Part shown: positions 50,776 through 61,743 of the stretch, piece after piece
Numbering within the stretch: the stretch's first letter is position 1
Layout of the letters: every line of letters begins with the position of its first letter
Source: Paralvinella palmiformis
Lineage: Eukaryota > Annelida > Polychaeta > Terebellida > Alvinellidae
Assembly (NCBI GenBank): GCA_025642065.1
Contig: JAODUP010000127.1
Coordinates: 1,487,501 to 1,551,500 of the forward strand
Reading direction: 5' to 3'
Length of the DNA: 64,000 nucleotides
Translations under genes and position numbers: made by a program
Notes under the pieces: model-generated
Told to the model about the DNA's origin: nothing
Seen by the model: only the letters and a program-made list of their open reading frames with translations
The model's database searches: none

Positions 50776-51123
50776 AGTGAGTGAGTGAGTGATTGAGTAG
50801 GGTTTAACCTGCCGGCACAGAAAGGTCACTGGTAGCCTCATTTTAGTCTCCTCTCACGACAGGCAGGATTCAACGAGCCAATTCTAAACCCCGAACTTGA
50901 GCGGGTACTGGCCATGAATTTTCTGCTAAGACATTAAACCTCTCCGAATCTGACGCCATAACTGACGGCTTCTGTAGCTCTCGGTCCGCCTTACGGTAGC
51001 GTGAGCCACCCAAATGTAGTGAGAGGGAGGCTTGAGTTGTGATAAGCTGAATAGTAGTGGGTAGCTCAGCCGAAAAGTAATAACTGCCAATTTAATGTTA
51101 GTGAGTGAGTGAGTGAGTTGTAC
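50776..51123. repeat. segment bounded by (GTGA)n repeats
   Basis: GTGAGTGAGTGAGTGA near 50773 and again near 51101 bracket about 300 bp of GC-richer sequence. Similar GAGTGAGTGAGG-TTTAAC text recurs near 57150. This may be another dispersed element of unknown class. Confidence 0.4.
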
Positions 51124-51138
51124 TAATTTACTGTCTGA

Positions 51139-51325
51139 TGATGATGATTGATGTTTTACGGCCACTTTTGTGCACAAGGTAGGCTAAATGGGCCGAGCGA
51201 CTTCCAAAGGTAATGAGACGAAGTGAAAGACGAAACAACCTTCAGATATGCCCACGCCGGGATTCGAACACGGGTGGTAGTGATCTGTGGTCCAGCACGC
51301 TACCGCTAGACCACGGAGGCGCCCC
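51139..51325 (-). mobile_element. SINE family A copy, youngest-looking
   Basis: Complete from GGGGCGCCTCCGTGGTCTAG head (minus strand) to the CATCATCATC tail. The perfect 15-bp direct repeat taatttactgtctga is at 51124-51138 and 51326-51340. It is nearly identical to the copy at 13850. Confidence 0.96.
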
Positions 51326-51836
51326 TAATTTACTGTCTGAAGATTACTTATTAATTTACACCTTCAAATGTAAAAAAACCCTAGAAATACAGGTGAGGTG
51401 TCACAGAACACAAGACATGACATTCATTAACTCCCCCCAGTTCCCATCTACCTACAGCCATTCGTTGTTCACCGACTGGCTGCAGTAAAGATTTAAAACA
51501 GACAACAGTCAGCAAGTGCTATAAGTGACCCCAGAAATAGGTCAGGTGATCAACCAATAAAATCAGAGACGGGCTAAAACAATGAGTAATTATTTTTGTT
51601 AAATTGTTGGAGCCGAGAACAATAAGAGGATAAAGATAAAGAGATAACAACTTTCCTTGTTACGATGAGCAAGTATGGACAGGGAAAAAACTATGTGGGG
51701 GGAGGGGGGAGGAACTCATCAATAACGTGGCTCAATATAATCTGATTAGGAGATTTCATATCAAATCATTTAAGAAGATTCCTGTACTTGGCAACTGATT
51801 GCAAGCTTAGCTGAATGTCCAGCTTTTTAGTCCCCC

Positions 51837-51869
51837 GTGCGCGCGCACGCACGCGCGCGCACACACACA

Positions 51870-51903
<34 letters not shown>
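51837..51903. repeat. (CG)(CA)(GA) compound microsatellite
   Basis: GCGCGC/CACGC alternation passes into CA and then into a GA run. Confidence 0.95.
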
Positions 51904-51905
<2 letters not shown>

Positions 51906-51999
51906 GCACAAACGGACAGCCTATTCCTTAAAAGAGGCCCTTGTCGACAGAGAATTCAGAGGTTAAAATATTAAACATTTAGTGGAAACACGTAAGACT

Positions 52000-52070
52000 A
52001 AGATTTGAATTCACGACTTAGAGATTTGCAGTGCAATGCGCTAACAAGTGCGCTGCAGTCGTGCCGAGAG
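52000..52070 (-). mobile_element. tRNA-like SINE head fragment
   Basis: The minus strand carries GCGCATTGCACTGCAAATC and TGAATTCAAATC, a decayed A box/B box arrangement. No body is recognisable. Confidence 0.3.
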
Positions 52071-52351
52071 AGAGAGTGTGTGTGTGTGTGGGGGGGGGGG
52101 TGTGGGGGGCGCGGATGGTGTGGGACGTTGTTCGTCAAGAAATCCAGACCCAGACCACAGTCGGCATCAAAATCAGTTACTCAACAAACGAATGATGGCC
52201 AACCTAACAAGTTTATATTACCGTTTCTCGGTGAAGGTAAGCCAATGGACGTTGACAGAGTGTTTACCATCAGACGAACAGACAACGAACGAACGAACGA
52301 ACGAACTAAACCAGCCATCACAATACTAGAATATAAATCATCGAATACACA

Positions 52352-52383
52352 CACACACACACACACACACACGAGAGAGAGGG
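52352..52383. repeat. (CA)(GA) microsatellite
   Basis: CA run followed by GA. Confidence 0.95.
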
Positions 52384-53049
52384 GAAGTCCATATCGCACA
52401 CGTCTACGATCACGAGCTCATATAATTACGGATGGTAAGAAACAATACATCAATCATAGTACCTTCCCGAAATTTCGAAGCCAGTCCGTAAACCTTCCTC
52501 CTTTTAACACGGAGACAGTTTTATGAGTGAAACACGATACAGCCGAGTGACTCCAGTTTTACAACAACCACAACAACCACAACAACAACAACAACAACAA
52601 TAGCAAAATATTATATTTTCCGGGCTACGTATATCCGCGGCTAACTGAACGCTGTGTAAGCGAACCGCGCGCCAATATGATAGGATTGTAAACAATGGTA
52701 CGGTGACGGGAAGCTAAATTAACGAATGGCGAGACAACAACGAGAATAGAGGCAACGCCAGATTGGGTGCACCTCCTGAAGAACGGCTTGTTTTCTGTGC
52801 GAGAGCGAATGATTTACACACACACGCATACACACACACACACACACACACTCTCTCTCTCCCTCTCTCTGTGGTTTCTATTTCCCGTTCCCCGTGATAC
52901 CTGGCCACGATATGCTGCGCCGTCGAAGTTTGGTGCGAAGTGCGCCAGTTTGACAAATGTCTACCTCACTTTCCAGAAGTGTAATGAATTGATTGTTGCG
53001 TTCGGGTCCACCTGAAACAGGTGTAGATTGCCCGATAGGCAGTCGGTGT

Positions 53050-53095
53050 GGCACGGAGGGAGGGGGTGGGGGTTGGGAGGGGGTGGAGAAGCTCC
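53050..53095 (+). other. G-rich tract, G-quadruplex candidate
   Basis: GGGAGGGGGTGGGGGTTGGG is followed by AGGGGGTGG, giving at least four G runs of three or more with 1-2 nt loops. A related G-rich stretch lies at 53417-53450. Confidence 0.6.
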
Positions 53096-53686
53096 GGAAT
53101 TTCCCAGCCCAACCTTTCCATCTCATAATCCCGAGTTTATGGTCGTGAAGATAGAGAGCGGGCAAATCGCCGAACATTCAACTGTCGGTTTGGGATTTCA
53201 TTACCTGGATTCACTCGGACAGCCGACCCAGAACACCCCCCCCCCAAAAAAAAGGGATCCAGAATTTAAACCAACCGAAACGCAAACAAACAAAACGACC
53301 GCAACCTTCTCACCCCGGTAACATAGGCCACAGATGTCGGATTCCGACTAAATCCTCTTGAACACATTCCCAATAATTATACACTACAGACACAACAGCC
53401 ATGTATGGTTAGTTTAAGGGGGGTGGAGGGGGGAAGAAAGGGGGAGTGGTGTCTTAAAGCTACCGATGATTTCGCCGAAGGCTTGATTTAACCGGATACT
53501 CTCCAAACCCAACCGAAAGCGGCCATAGAACGGGTCTGAGGTAATCAAAATTTAAGTTAATTACCTTTCACGATATTAATCATATCACCATATTTGTCAC
53601 GGACGGATGACGGATGATTTGTGGCAAACAGAAAAACCGACGGATGATTTATTCGGCTTCCGTCTTCTATCTAACTTCCTGGTCAA

Positions 53687-53867
53687 GAGCGCCTCTGCGG
53701 TCTAACTGGTAGCGCGTTGGATCACGGAACAATACCACCCGAGTTCGAATCAGGGCGTGCGCATATCTGAAGGGTGTTTCATCTCTGACTTCGCTTCATT
53801 ACCCTTGGAGGTCGCTCGGCCCATTTAGCCTACCACGTGCACAAAAGTGGCCGTAAAACATCAATCA
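53687..53867 (+). mobile_element. SINE family A copy
   Basis: Head GAGCGCCTCTGCGGTCTAAC, B box GAGTTCGAATC, body to CATCAATCA. The direct repeat tcctggtcaa is at 53677-53686 and 53868-53877. Confidence 0.93.
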
Positions 53868-53949
53868 TCCTGGTCAAACAAAGATCATCCATCCTGATAT
53901 ATAGTTAACGGAATTGATAAATAGTATTAACTTCAACTTTCCTTTCCCC

Positions 53950-54491
53950 CCCCCCTTCCCCACCCCTCAGCCATACACACACACAAGAGAGTTAATTTAC
54001 CTACTGTTTGTGGTATGTTCAGTTTCTGGCTTGTATCCGTGTAGCTGGTGTTGATTAGCCCAATTATAGAGCTAGTCTAGTGATAAACACACGGCTCTTT
54101 AAGAAACCGAGAGATGGCTGGTCTGTGTCTCGGAAGTTCCACGTCAAATTGCTGCGTCATTGGGTGGGTATTTGGGGCTGTATTTGGTTTTGGTTTAAAT
54201 TTAATCGCCACGAGTTCGTCGAATCAAATTATAGAGACATACAAACGTAGAAAGGAGTAGAAAGGGAAAACAACAATTGACAGAACAGTCATAGGGATAA
54301 AAAAGATAGATTACGGCAGACATATACAGACACGAGATGGACATCTGCGTACAAGAGAATTAGCACATGTTAGTAATCTGACATTCACAAACAAACAAAC
54401 AAATGCGTAAAAAAATAATATAAACAATACCATACACACGTCTATCATTATATACTGAGAGAGAGGGGGGGGGGGAATCCCTACTGACTGA

Positions 54492-54527
<36 letters not shown>

Positions 54528-55180
54528 CACACAATGACAGAATGAGGATAATTGTTATAAATGTTAGTGTTGTGGTAGCCGATTATAGTAAGACTGATCA
54601 CTAGCCGTCAGCAACCAGACCAACACCCCCCTCCCCTCATCCCTCCTCCTCCTCCCCCCCCCCCCCCGAAGACCATGCCACACATCTATAACCATAGTCA
54701 ACAAGCGGCGGGTGATATAATGAACAACAAAGCCATTGTGATCACCCCTTCCGGTAGTCAGTACAGTCCAGTTAACTCTGGCTTCACTTTTGGGGGCATA
54801 ACTTAACACGTGGTCTTCCATCACAACAATGATCGATATTGGTTAACGTCGGGTAAACAAAATTGGGTATTCCATCAGTCAATAACTTTAATGGCTTTTA
54901 ATTCTAAACCGTAGAAAATTACTAAAGCAATACTTCGGTGTCCAATATCTATCGCGTACATCTTAATAGAGATTATATATAAATTAAGTCTTTTGTGGGT
55001 GTGTAAACGTGGCAGTAGGTTTACGTTTGAGCTGGTCACCGAGTGGCTAATTAATTATACAGCGGAATATGCACGCATGCTCAGTATGGCGAGCAGGGTG
55101 GTGACGTCACACACACACACACACACACACACAACACGTTGACGACATCGTCTACAATGTTACCCGGTAGGACAGAAAAC
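53950..55180. other. no gene recognised
   Basis: Contains a CT run at about 54497-54525 and C-rich runs near 54626-54667. No exon is supported. Confidence 0.4.
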
Positions 55181-55196
55181 GGACAGAACCGAATAA

Positions 55197-55371
55197 GATG
55201 ACGATGATTGGTGGCCACTTTTGTGCACAAGGTAGGCTAAATGGGCCGAGCGACCTCCAAAGGTAATGAAACGAAGATGAAACGTCCTTTAGATATGCCC
55301 ACGCCGAGATTCGAACACGGGTGATAGTGATATGTGGTCCAACACGCTACCGTTAGACCACAGAGGCGCTC
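55197..55371 (-). mobile_element. SINE family A copy
   Basis: Complete copy with the perfect 15-bp direct repeat gacagaaccgaataa at 55182-55196 and 55372-55386. The right flank continues into an (AAT)n run. Confidence 0.95.
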
Positions 55372-56638
55372 GACAGAACCGAATAATAATAATAATAATA
55401 ATAATGTACATTTAATAAAGCACCCTTACCGAATATTCATAAGGATGTTGCTGCCTGGGTCTGAATTTCTGCTACGTGCATTTGAGATATTCATGTATTG
55501 TAATGTCTTTGGCGTTTAATAAAATGACAGTTCTGACACACTAAAGATATAAAACGACCGAGAATTAGTCTCAACTAGTTTTAATAGGGACTTGAATAAT
55601 TCGGAGTAAGTTAAAAATATCCAAACAATAATTTTACTATCAGTTCAAGTGCCATTCAAAACTATCCGCAAACTGTCGCAAACAATTTAAACAAACTACA
55701 GAGCTGGTTTACGTTTGGGAACTACAACATACAAACGACCTTGAGGCTAATGGGATGTTACACGTCTTGGTGAGACACGTCAATATTCTGGATTCAGTCA
55801 CTCTATTCTGATCTTTGAGATAAAGTGTCCACATGCTGCATTCATTATTCGTGATTTGTTGTGCGAGAGCACACGAGCGCGCGCGCGCGCACTCATAAAA
55901 TTAAGGTTTAATATAAAATTTTGATGAAACAAGAGTCACGTTTTATCCTGAAATGGAAGTCGGATAGCGGAAATAAAATACGGCGAAACTTAAAACCTGA
56001 CTGGAGCCATTATTACATTGTGTGGGAAGATAGCGGAGACAGAAACAGGAAGATGAAAGGTTCATAAACGTGAGGAGAGTAGAGATGCTGGATTTAACAC
56101 TAATCAGTGGTAAATTATATCGGCGTCAAAGGTCATCTTGTCATAAGATAAACAGGCATTCCATTAAGCTCTCTCACCCTCTCTCTGTGTGTGTATGTGT
56201 GCGTGCGTGTGGGGGTGCGTGCCTGTGTGGAGAGAGGGGGGAATGTACACGACGTGCATACAAATATGAATGCACACAAACATGAATGCACACGGATGTG
56301 AGTGCGTTTGGGTAGTTCCACACGAACTTCACAGTACGTGTCTCGAAGTACATCCAAGTACATGGACAGGGCACTTGTTAACATGCGCCTGCAATTAGAC
56401 CCCGAACAAGCCGACCGTCTCCTGGAGCCATCTGACAGGATTACCAGAAGCCAGATACTTTGTCAATAACGCCTTCTGGAATCTCCACCACAAACCATCA
56501 GCTATCGCCGGGACAAATAGAAGCCATGAAACGAGGGCTTACACCAGCCGGAAGATAAGTGACTCTTAAGGAGACAAGTATGAGAATGTGTTTAAGAGCT
56601 AAACAGATCTAAGGCGGTGGCGACAAAGGTGTAAAGGT

Positions 56639-56702
56639 CTCTCTCTCTCTCTCTCTATCTATCTTCTCTATCTATCTCTCTCTCTCTCTATCTATCTCTC
56701 TA
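56639..56702. repeat. (CT)/(CTAT) microsatellite
   Basis: CT and CTAT units alternate over about 64 nt. Confidence 0.93.
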
Positions 56703-57264
56703 CCACTGATGTCAGCCCACCCATCAACTGGCAGCTATGTGTCAAGTACACCACCTGGTGGCCAGCCAAGTTAAAAGACGTCGCAAAGACGCCTCCGGAC
56801 CCCCCCCTGTGTGTATGTATGTGTGTGTGTGCTAGTAACTTTCCTCAGAAGGACGCTATAAAGAAGCCACTTTAAGCTTCTTAATCAAGCCACTTTAATA
56901 CGGACAGACCTACCGCCACTGGACGACATACGACCGACCACAGTCACCCTTATTCCTAATTTGAATGTAACGTCATACCGACGACAAGTTATGTACGACT
57001 CGAGGTGAAGCCCGTCAGACGTCGATGGCAATATCTTTATGGCATACTCATCCTGAAGGCATACATACTGCATACGTCGAAAGATAACGAGCCACAAGAA
57101 ATTGTATTATGGGGATGAGGGAAGTATCCTCAGATTGATCATATCTAGTGAGTGAATGAGTGAGTGAGGTTTAACAAACACATATTTTTAATCGCCCGTT
57201 ATATGTCGGAGAGAACAGGATGGGCTCCATTTTTAAAACGTAACATGGCCGCTTTGAAGATGTA

Positions 57265-57420
57265 CAGCGTTTTACGGCCACTTTTGTACACATGGTAGGC
57301 TAAATGGGCCGAGCGAAGTCAAAGATGAAACGCCCTCCAGATATGCCCACGCCGAGATTCGAACTCAGGCGGTAGTGATCTGTGCTCCAACGCGCTACCA
57401 ACTAGACCGCGGAGGCGCCT
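57265..57420 (-). mobile_element. SINE family A copy, tail shortened
   Basis: TTTTACGGCCACTTTTGTAC through GGAGGCGCC. The ATC tail is missing and an internal stretch is shortened. No clear target duplication is seen. Confidence 0.88.
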
Positions 57421-57973
57421 ACATCGTGCTAAGAAAATACACCAACTATGCGGTACACCTGAACATATTACCGTACAGGATCCTTTTAAGTTTTTATCGA
57501 GGACGGGATTAGCTGAGGAAATGGCCAGAAGTAGCATGGATTTCGTGACTAGAGTCACAACTACTGGATCATTGAGAACTGGTCACACCGACCCGATATT
57601 GATGTGCTAATGGCAGACGCTGTCTCCACAATATGCTCGGATTCCCGGTAGGCATGCCTTTCAGTGCACACCTCTATGATGAGTATGTGGCAAATGATTG
57701 ATCAGTACAGATCAGCAAAGTTCCTGTTGTTTACAGTAGAGTGGTTCAGTGAGTGAGCGAGTGGGTGATTACTTTGTTTACCGGCGGTGAATTACAGTGA
57801 ATATAAAATTCGACGTTTTAACATTCTGCAGCAATCTGATGGCCAACTGCAACAACATCAGAACTTGCTAACCCTATAATGAGTAAAATATCTGATAAAG
57901 GAAAGAAAACTATGTCAAATGCTCAAATTACTGGACCTACAATATCCAATGAATTGTATGGTACTTTGTTTAT

Positions 57974-58017
57974 CATGATGATGATGATGATCATCATCAT
58001 CATCATCATCATCATAT
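57974..58017. repeat. (GAT)n(ATC)n inverted trinucleotide repeat
   Basis: GAT repeats switch directly to ATC repeats, so the two halves are complementary and can form a long hairpin. Confidence 0.85.
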
Positions 58018-58549
58018 TGCATACTTTTAGTTTATTTTCCATTCACAGGTTTGTAATCATTGTTTTTGGTAAAATTTATCTGTGGGAACATAACCCCAAT
58101 TATATTCAATAGCAAATGAAAAAATACAGTATTATGGCATATTAGTATGGCATTACGGTATTTCATAGGCAAACTCTCCAATAGCTTATTTCTTCAAACA
58201 GACAAGTACTGATTCAGTAACTGGAAAATATACAAAAATTATTCAAATTACAAGTATTGACTACATGACAATGCACTTAAAAAATACTAGAAGTAGACAC
58301 GCATGACCAAATATTAAATACTCCAAGTTGTATGACCAGACAACTATAACTATAAAAAAGTTTTAAAATCTTGTTAATTTTAAGTCATCCCCAACATTTA
58401 CAGATATATCAGAATACCATATTGTCTCACCATGGAAAATATTTACTAAAATTTATTTAAATGAAATTATTAAACCAAACCACTGATTCTTCTACTGACT
58501 GGATGAGTCAATCAGTAAGCAAGTTTTAGAATTGCAATTTTTTTTTCAG

Positions 58550-58818
58550 GGCCACCACCACCACCACCAGAATGCACCTACGGGGACGTCTCGTATTGTT
58601 GTCCTTCGTCTATATGTTCAGTTGGTCATTATCAGCCTATACACCATATAATAAGAATCCGGATTATCCCCATCCTAAAGAACAGTGCGCCTGCGTCATC
58701 GGACAGTCTGGACCTCCTGGTGTGCCCGGAGTACCAGGACTACACGGCGAACGTGGACTGGACGGACGCAAAGGGGAGAAGGGAGATAAGGGTGATAAAG
58801 GAGACACCGGATGGAAAG
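58550..58818 (+). CDS. first coding exon of a secreted collagen-like protein
   Basis: The acceptor TTTTTTTTCAG ends at 58549 and the ATG is at 58572, with A at -3. The 83 visible residues (the last one split) are a hydrophobic signal peptide (about 1-22, ending SWSLSA), a short polar stretch, CAC at 39-41, and then 13 Gly-X-Y triplets from residue 44 (GPPGVPGVPGLHGERGLDGR, then GEKGDKGDKGDTGWKG). The donor AAAG|GTAAGC splits a Gly codon, as usual in collagen exons. Cysteines just before a short collagen domain occur in C1q/CTRP-type proteins and in short-chain collagens; the deciding C-terminal domain is not visible downstream. An upstream acceptor implies a 5' untranslated exon. It lies on the opposite strand from LIG1 and more than 22 kb from its nearest exon. 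Confidence 0.8.
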
Positions 58819-58924
58819 GTAAGCTCTCTCTCACCAATGCTACCAATATGTTTCGCGCGGTGCGAAACGTGCGTGTGTGCGTGTGTGTAAATGTTGTCGA
58901 GTCAGCGTAAATGCTTAGTTTTAT

Positions 58925-59072
58925 AGCCGTTTTGTTAAGGTAAATGGGTCCAGCAAACTCCGAAGATAATGAAGCAAAGCGAAAAATGATACACCCTTTA
59001 AACATAACGCAGCCATGGCTTGAACCCAGGTGTCAGAAATTTGTGGGCAACTGCACTACCATTTAAGCCAAT
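58925..59072 (-). mobile_element. SINE family A-like copy, old
   Basis: Diverged text: GGTAAATGGGTCCAGCAAAC, then TCCGAAGATAATGAAGCAAA and a TGGCTTGAACCCAGG B-box region. It lies in the intron after the collagen-like exon. Confidence 0.5.
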
Positions 59073-59113
59073 CCACACAAAACACGATTTAAGTGTTTGA
59101 CTATGCTTATGAA

Positions 59114-59117
<4 letters not shown>

Positions 59118-59153
<36 letters not shown>
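59118..59153. repeat. (TA)n microsatellite
   Basis: TA run in the first intron of the collagen-like gene. Confidence 0.95.
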
Positions 59154-59156
<3 letters not shown>

Positions 59157-60183
59157 TATTCACGTCTCTCCATGTGTGTATGCATACGCCTTGATATCGA
59201 TCTAACCATATGTTTATCCACACGTCAATCAAACCTCCATCTTCACGTCTTCAACCATCTATCAGTCGACTGATCCAAAACAACGGAAACAACATCTCCC
59301 AGTTCCCTTCTCCGCTTTAAGCGACACGCCGACAAAACATTACGCTACATCTATACGCCACAATCCGCTCTCCATCGGCGAGTATAAACAACGGCAGTTG
59401 TCATAATCCTCCGGACAACGACATTTCCGAAGACAGCTTCGCTCGTCGCGACGCCACTTCTAGTTCTAAACCACCGAAGTGGCTTACCAATTAGAAGACG
59501 ATAATAAATGCCGGCAGGAAATGGCCATCGAATCCGCCAACACTGCACTCCCCGCTTGATCCACCCACACTGGACGTGGCCGACTGTGTCCTTCGCCTCT
59601 GAAACAAATCGCGTCTGGCCATCACAACTAAGAAAGCCGCCGCTAGTTTCAAAAGACGGAAAACAATTAGAAGCGCGTTAGTGGCCAAATGTGAGGCCAG
59701 GCCGATCACAGCGCCAACTGTCGGCAGTTTACAAAAGTGATCGTTTTGTTGTGTTTGTCGCTAAGAATCACAATCGCAGAATACTTTTCCTGACTGGTGA
59801 TATTTTATATTTGTTGGGTGAACTCGGGATCAAGTGGAAGCAGACTTTCATCATCTGGACAGACGACAAAATTATGCGATGGAAAGCGCTAGCTATCTTC
59901 ACAGATGAGACCACTCAGCTGTTGTTTATACAAGTATGTGGATACAGGCAATGTCAAACAGGGAACATTGTTATTTACAGTTATCATACACTATTTATAA
60001 ACAGAAACATTAGAAGGGTTATGCTGTGATCTGTGTAATCGTAAACGGTTCTTTGACTGGCTCATGTTAGTAAAGGCAGTTTCTTCAATGTACATGAAAA
60101 CTGCGAAAAGTCTGCTCCGACAGTCTAGCGGTAACTCACGTGGCAGCTTCCTGTCAGTGGCTGAGTGGCCGTTCATTAAATAG
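59154..60183. other. no gene recognised
   Basis: Moderately GC-rich sequence with open frames on both strands around 59350-60030 that match no family I recognise. No splice-flanked C1q or other collagen exon was found. Confidence 0.4.
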
Positions 60184-60184
60184 G

Positions 60185-60337
60185 GATGATAATTGATGTT
60201 TTATGGCCACTTTTGTACGCATAGTAGCCTAAGGTAATGGAGCAAAGTCAAAGATGAAACACCCTTCAGATATGCCCAGGCCGAGATTTGAACTCGGGTG
60301 GTAGTGATCTGTGCTTCAACGCGCTACCAACTAGACT
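60185..60337 (-). mobile_element. SINE family A copy, head truncated
   Basis: GATGATAATTGATGTTTTAT tail side and GCGCTACCAACTAGAC near the head. The GGCGCC end is missing. Confidence 0.85.
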
Positions 60338-60543
60338 AAGTGTCAACATTTTATCTTACAGATATCATCGCTGATTTATAACAATAAGTCATAAAATAAT
60401 TAGGATGAATCAAATGATATTAATTCATTAACCCTTAAAGAGGAAGCAAAAATGAAACAATATCAATTAATCTTTTTATACAAATGCGACATTAACCTTT
60501 CTTCCCTCCCTTTCATTCAATCCCTGCCTCACACCCTTGCTCC

Positions 60544-60546
<3 letters not shown>

Positions 60547-60577
<31 letters not shown>
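60547..60577. repeat. (CA)n microsatellite
   Basis: CA dinucleotide run. Confidence 0.95.
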
Positions 60578-60580
<3 letters not shown>

Positions 60581-61009
60581 CACTGACTCTTACTAAGTTT
60601 TGCGTGAAATTTATGGCTGAGGCTCACAGTTTACAGCAAGTAAAGTTCGTGTACAGAAACTGTTTTGCCGCGTGGACAACTGGAATACATGAGCAACGTC
60701 GGACCATGATACTTCCATAAGAGTATCTGCCCATTCGGAATCAAAACAGGTGTTGGGTACCATCCGACTATGGCTTTCCATGTCTTCTGGCAGAAGTGCA
60801 AAGAACCAAAAATGTCAACAAAAGCCGACATTAGCGGAGTATATTTACTTTGGATCCCCACAACAGTACCACTCCATCACTACAACAGATGCACATTTCC
60901 AAACTATCCATTGGCACAATATTGACACATTCCAAGATCTGAAGCACCTGCTTCACATCTTAATCATAAGTAACAATCACACGCACACATATACACACAC
61001 TTTCTATTG

Positions 61010-61026
61010 TGTGTGCGTGCGCATGC

Positions 61027-61060
<34 letters not shown>
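61010..61060. repeat. (TG)(CG)(TA) alternating tract
   Basis: TGTGTGCGTGCGCATGCG passes into a TA run. It is a shorter relative in composition of the tract at 50230-50300. Confidence 0.93.
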
Positions 61061-61064
<4 letters not shown>

Positions 61065-61544
61065 CTAATAAGCAATAACCACCAGATCAGGTATGCCCAT
61101 CGTGATTCAATTACAAATCTCCACCCAGGAAGTCAAGAAAATCTGCTCCTTTCCCCAATTGTTATCATAACTGCATCTTTGGTGAAACATATACCGGACA
61201 GTGTAAACAAACTGGCAAGATCAGAGTAAATAGCAGGTTGTTGTGAACAGGTATCATATTATGGTGAACAAGTGTGTCGGCAGCTAACTACTGAATGCAG
61301 TCATCATTCTCTGGTGAATAACTATTCTATTAAACTTTAATTTAATTTAAAGCAATTACATTTTAGCTTAGTGCACATATATCAGGCTTCGGTGAACAAT
61401 CTAAAAGGCTAATTACCAAGTTATGGTTCATTAAACAGGTATCAAAGTATTGTGTTCTGGACTTACGGTGAATGAGCATCGATTCATGTTAAACATGTAT
61501 CATATTATTGCTTAGTAGCGTAATACTCGTAACGAACTTGCTCG

Positions 61545-61743
61545 ATGATGATGATGATGATGATTGGTGTTTTACGGCCACGTTTGTGCACATAGTAGGC
61601 TAAATGGGCCGAGCGACCTCCAAATGTAATGAAGCGAAATCAAAGATGAAACACCCTTCAGATATGCCCACGCCGAGATTCGAACTCCGTTGGTAGTGAT
61701 CGGTGATCCAACGCGCAACCAGTTAGACCACAGAGGCGTGCCC
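61545..61743 (-). mobile_element. SINE family A copy
   Basis: Complete copy with GATGATGATG tail and AGGCGTGCC head. The flanks taacgaacttgctcg and ttacgaactggctgg agree at 12 of 15 positions, an aged target duplication. Confidence 0.92.

Noticed and set aside
59691..60029. 112-codon open frame on the plus strand
   Set aside because: No recognisable domain, no splice context and no support beyond length; opposite-strand frames of similar length overlap the region nearby.
60631..60861. 76-codon minus-strand frame with coding-like composition
   Set aside because: The peptide matches no family I know, and an overlapping plus-strand frame is longer; it may be chance or an old element.
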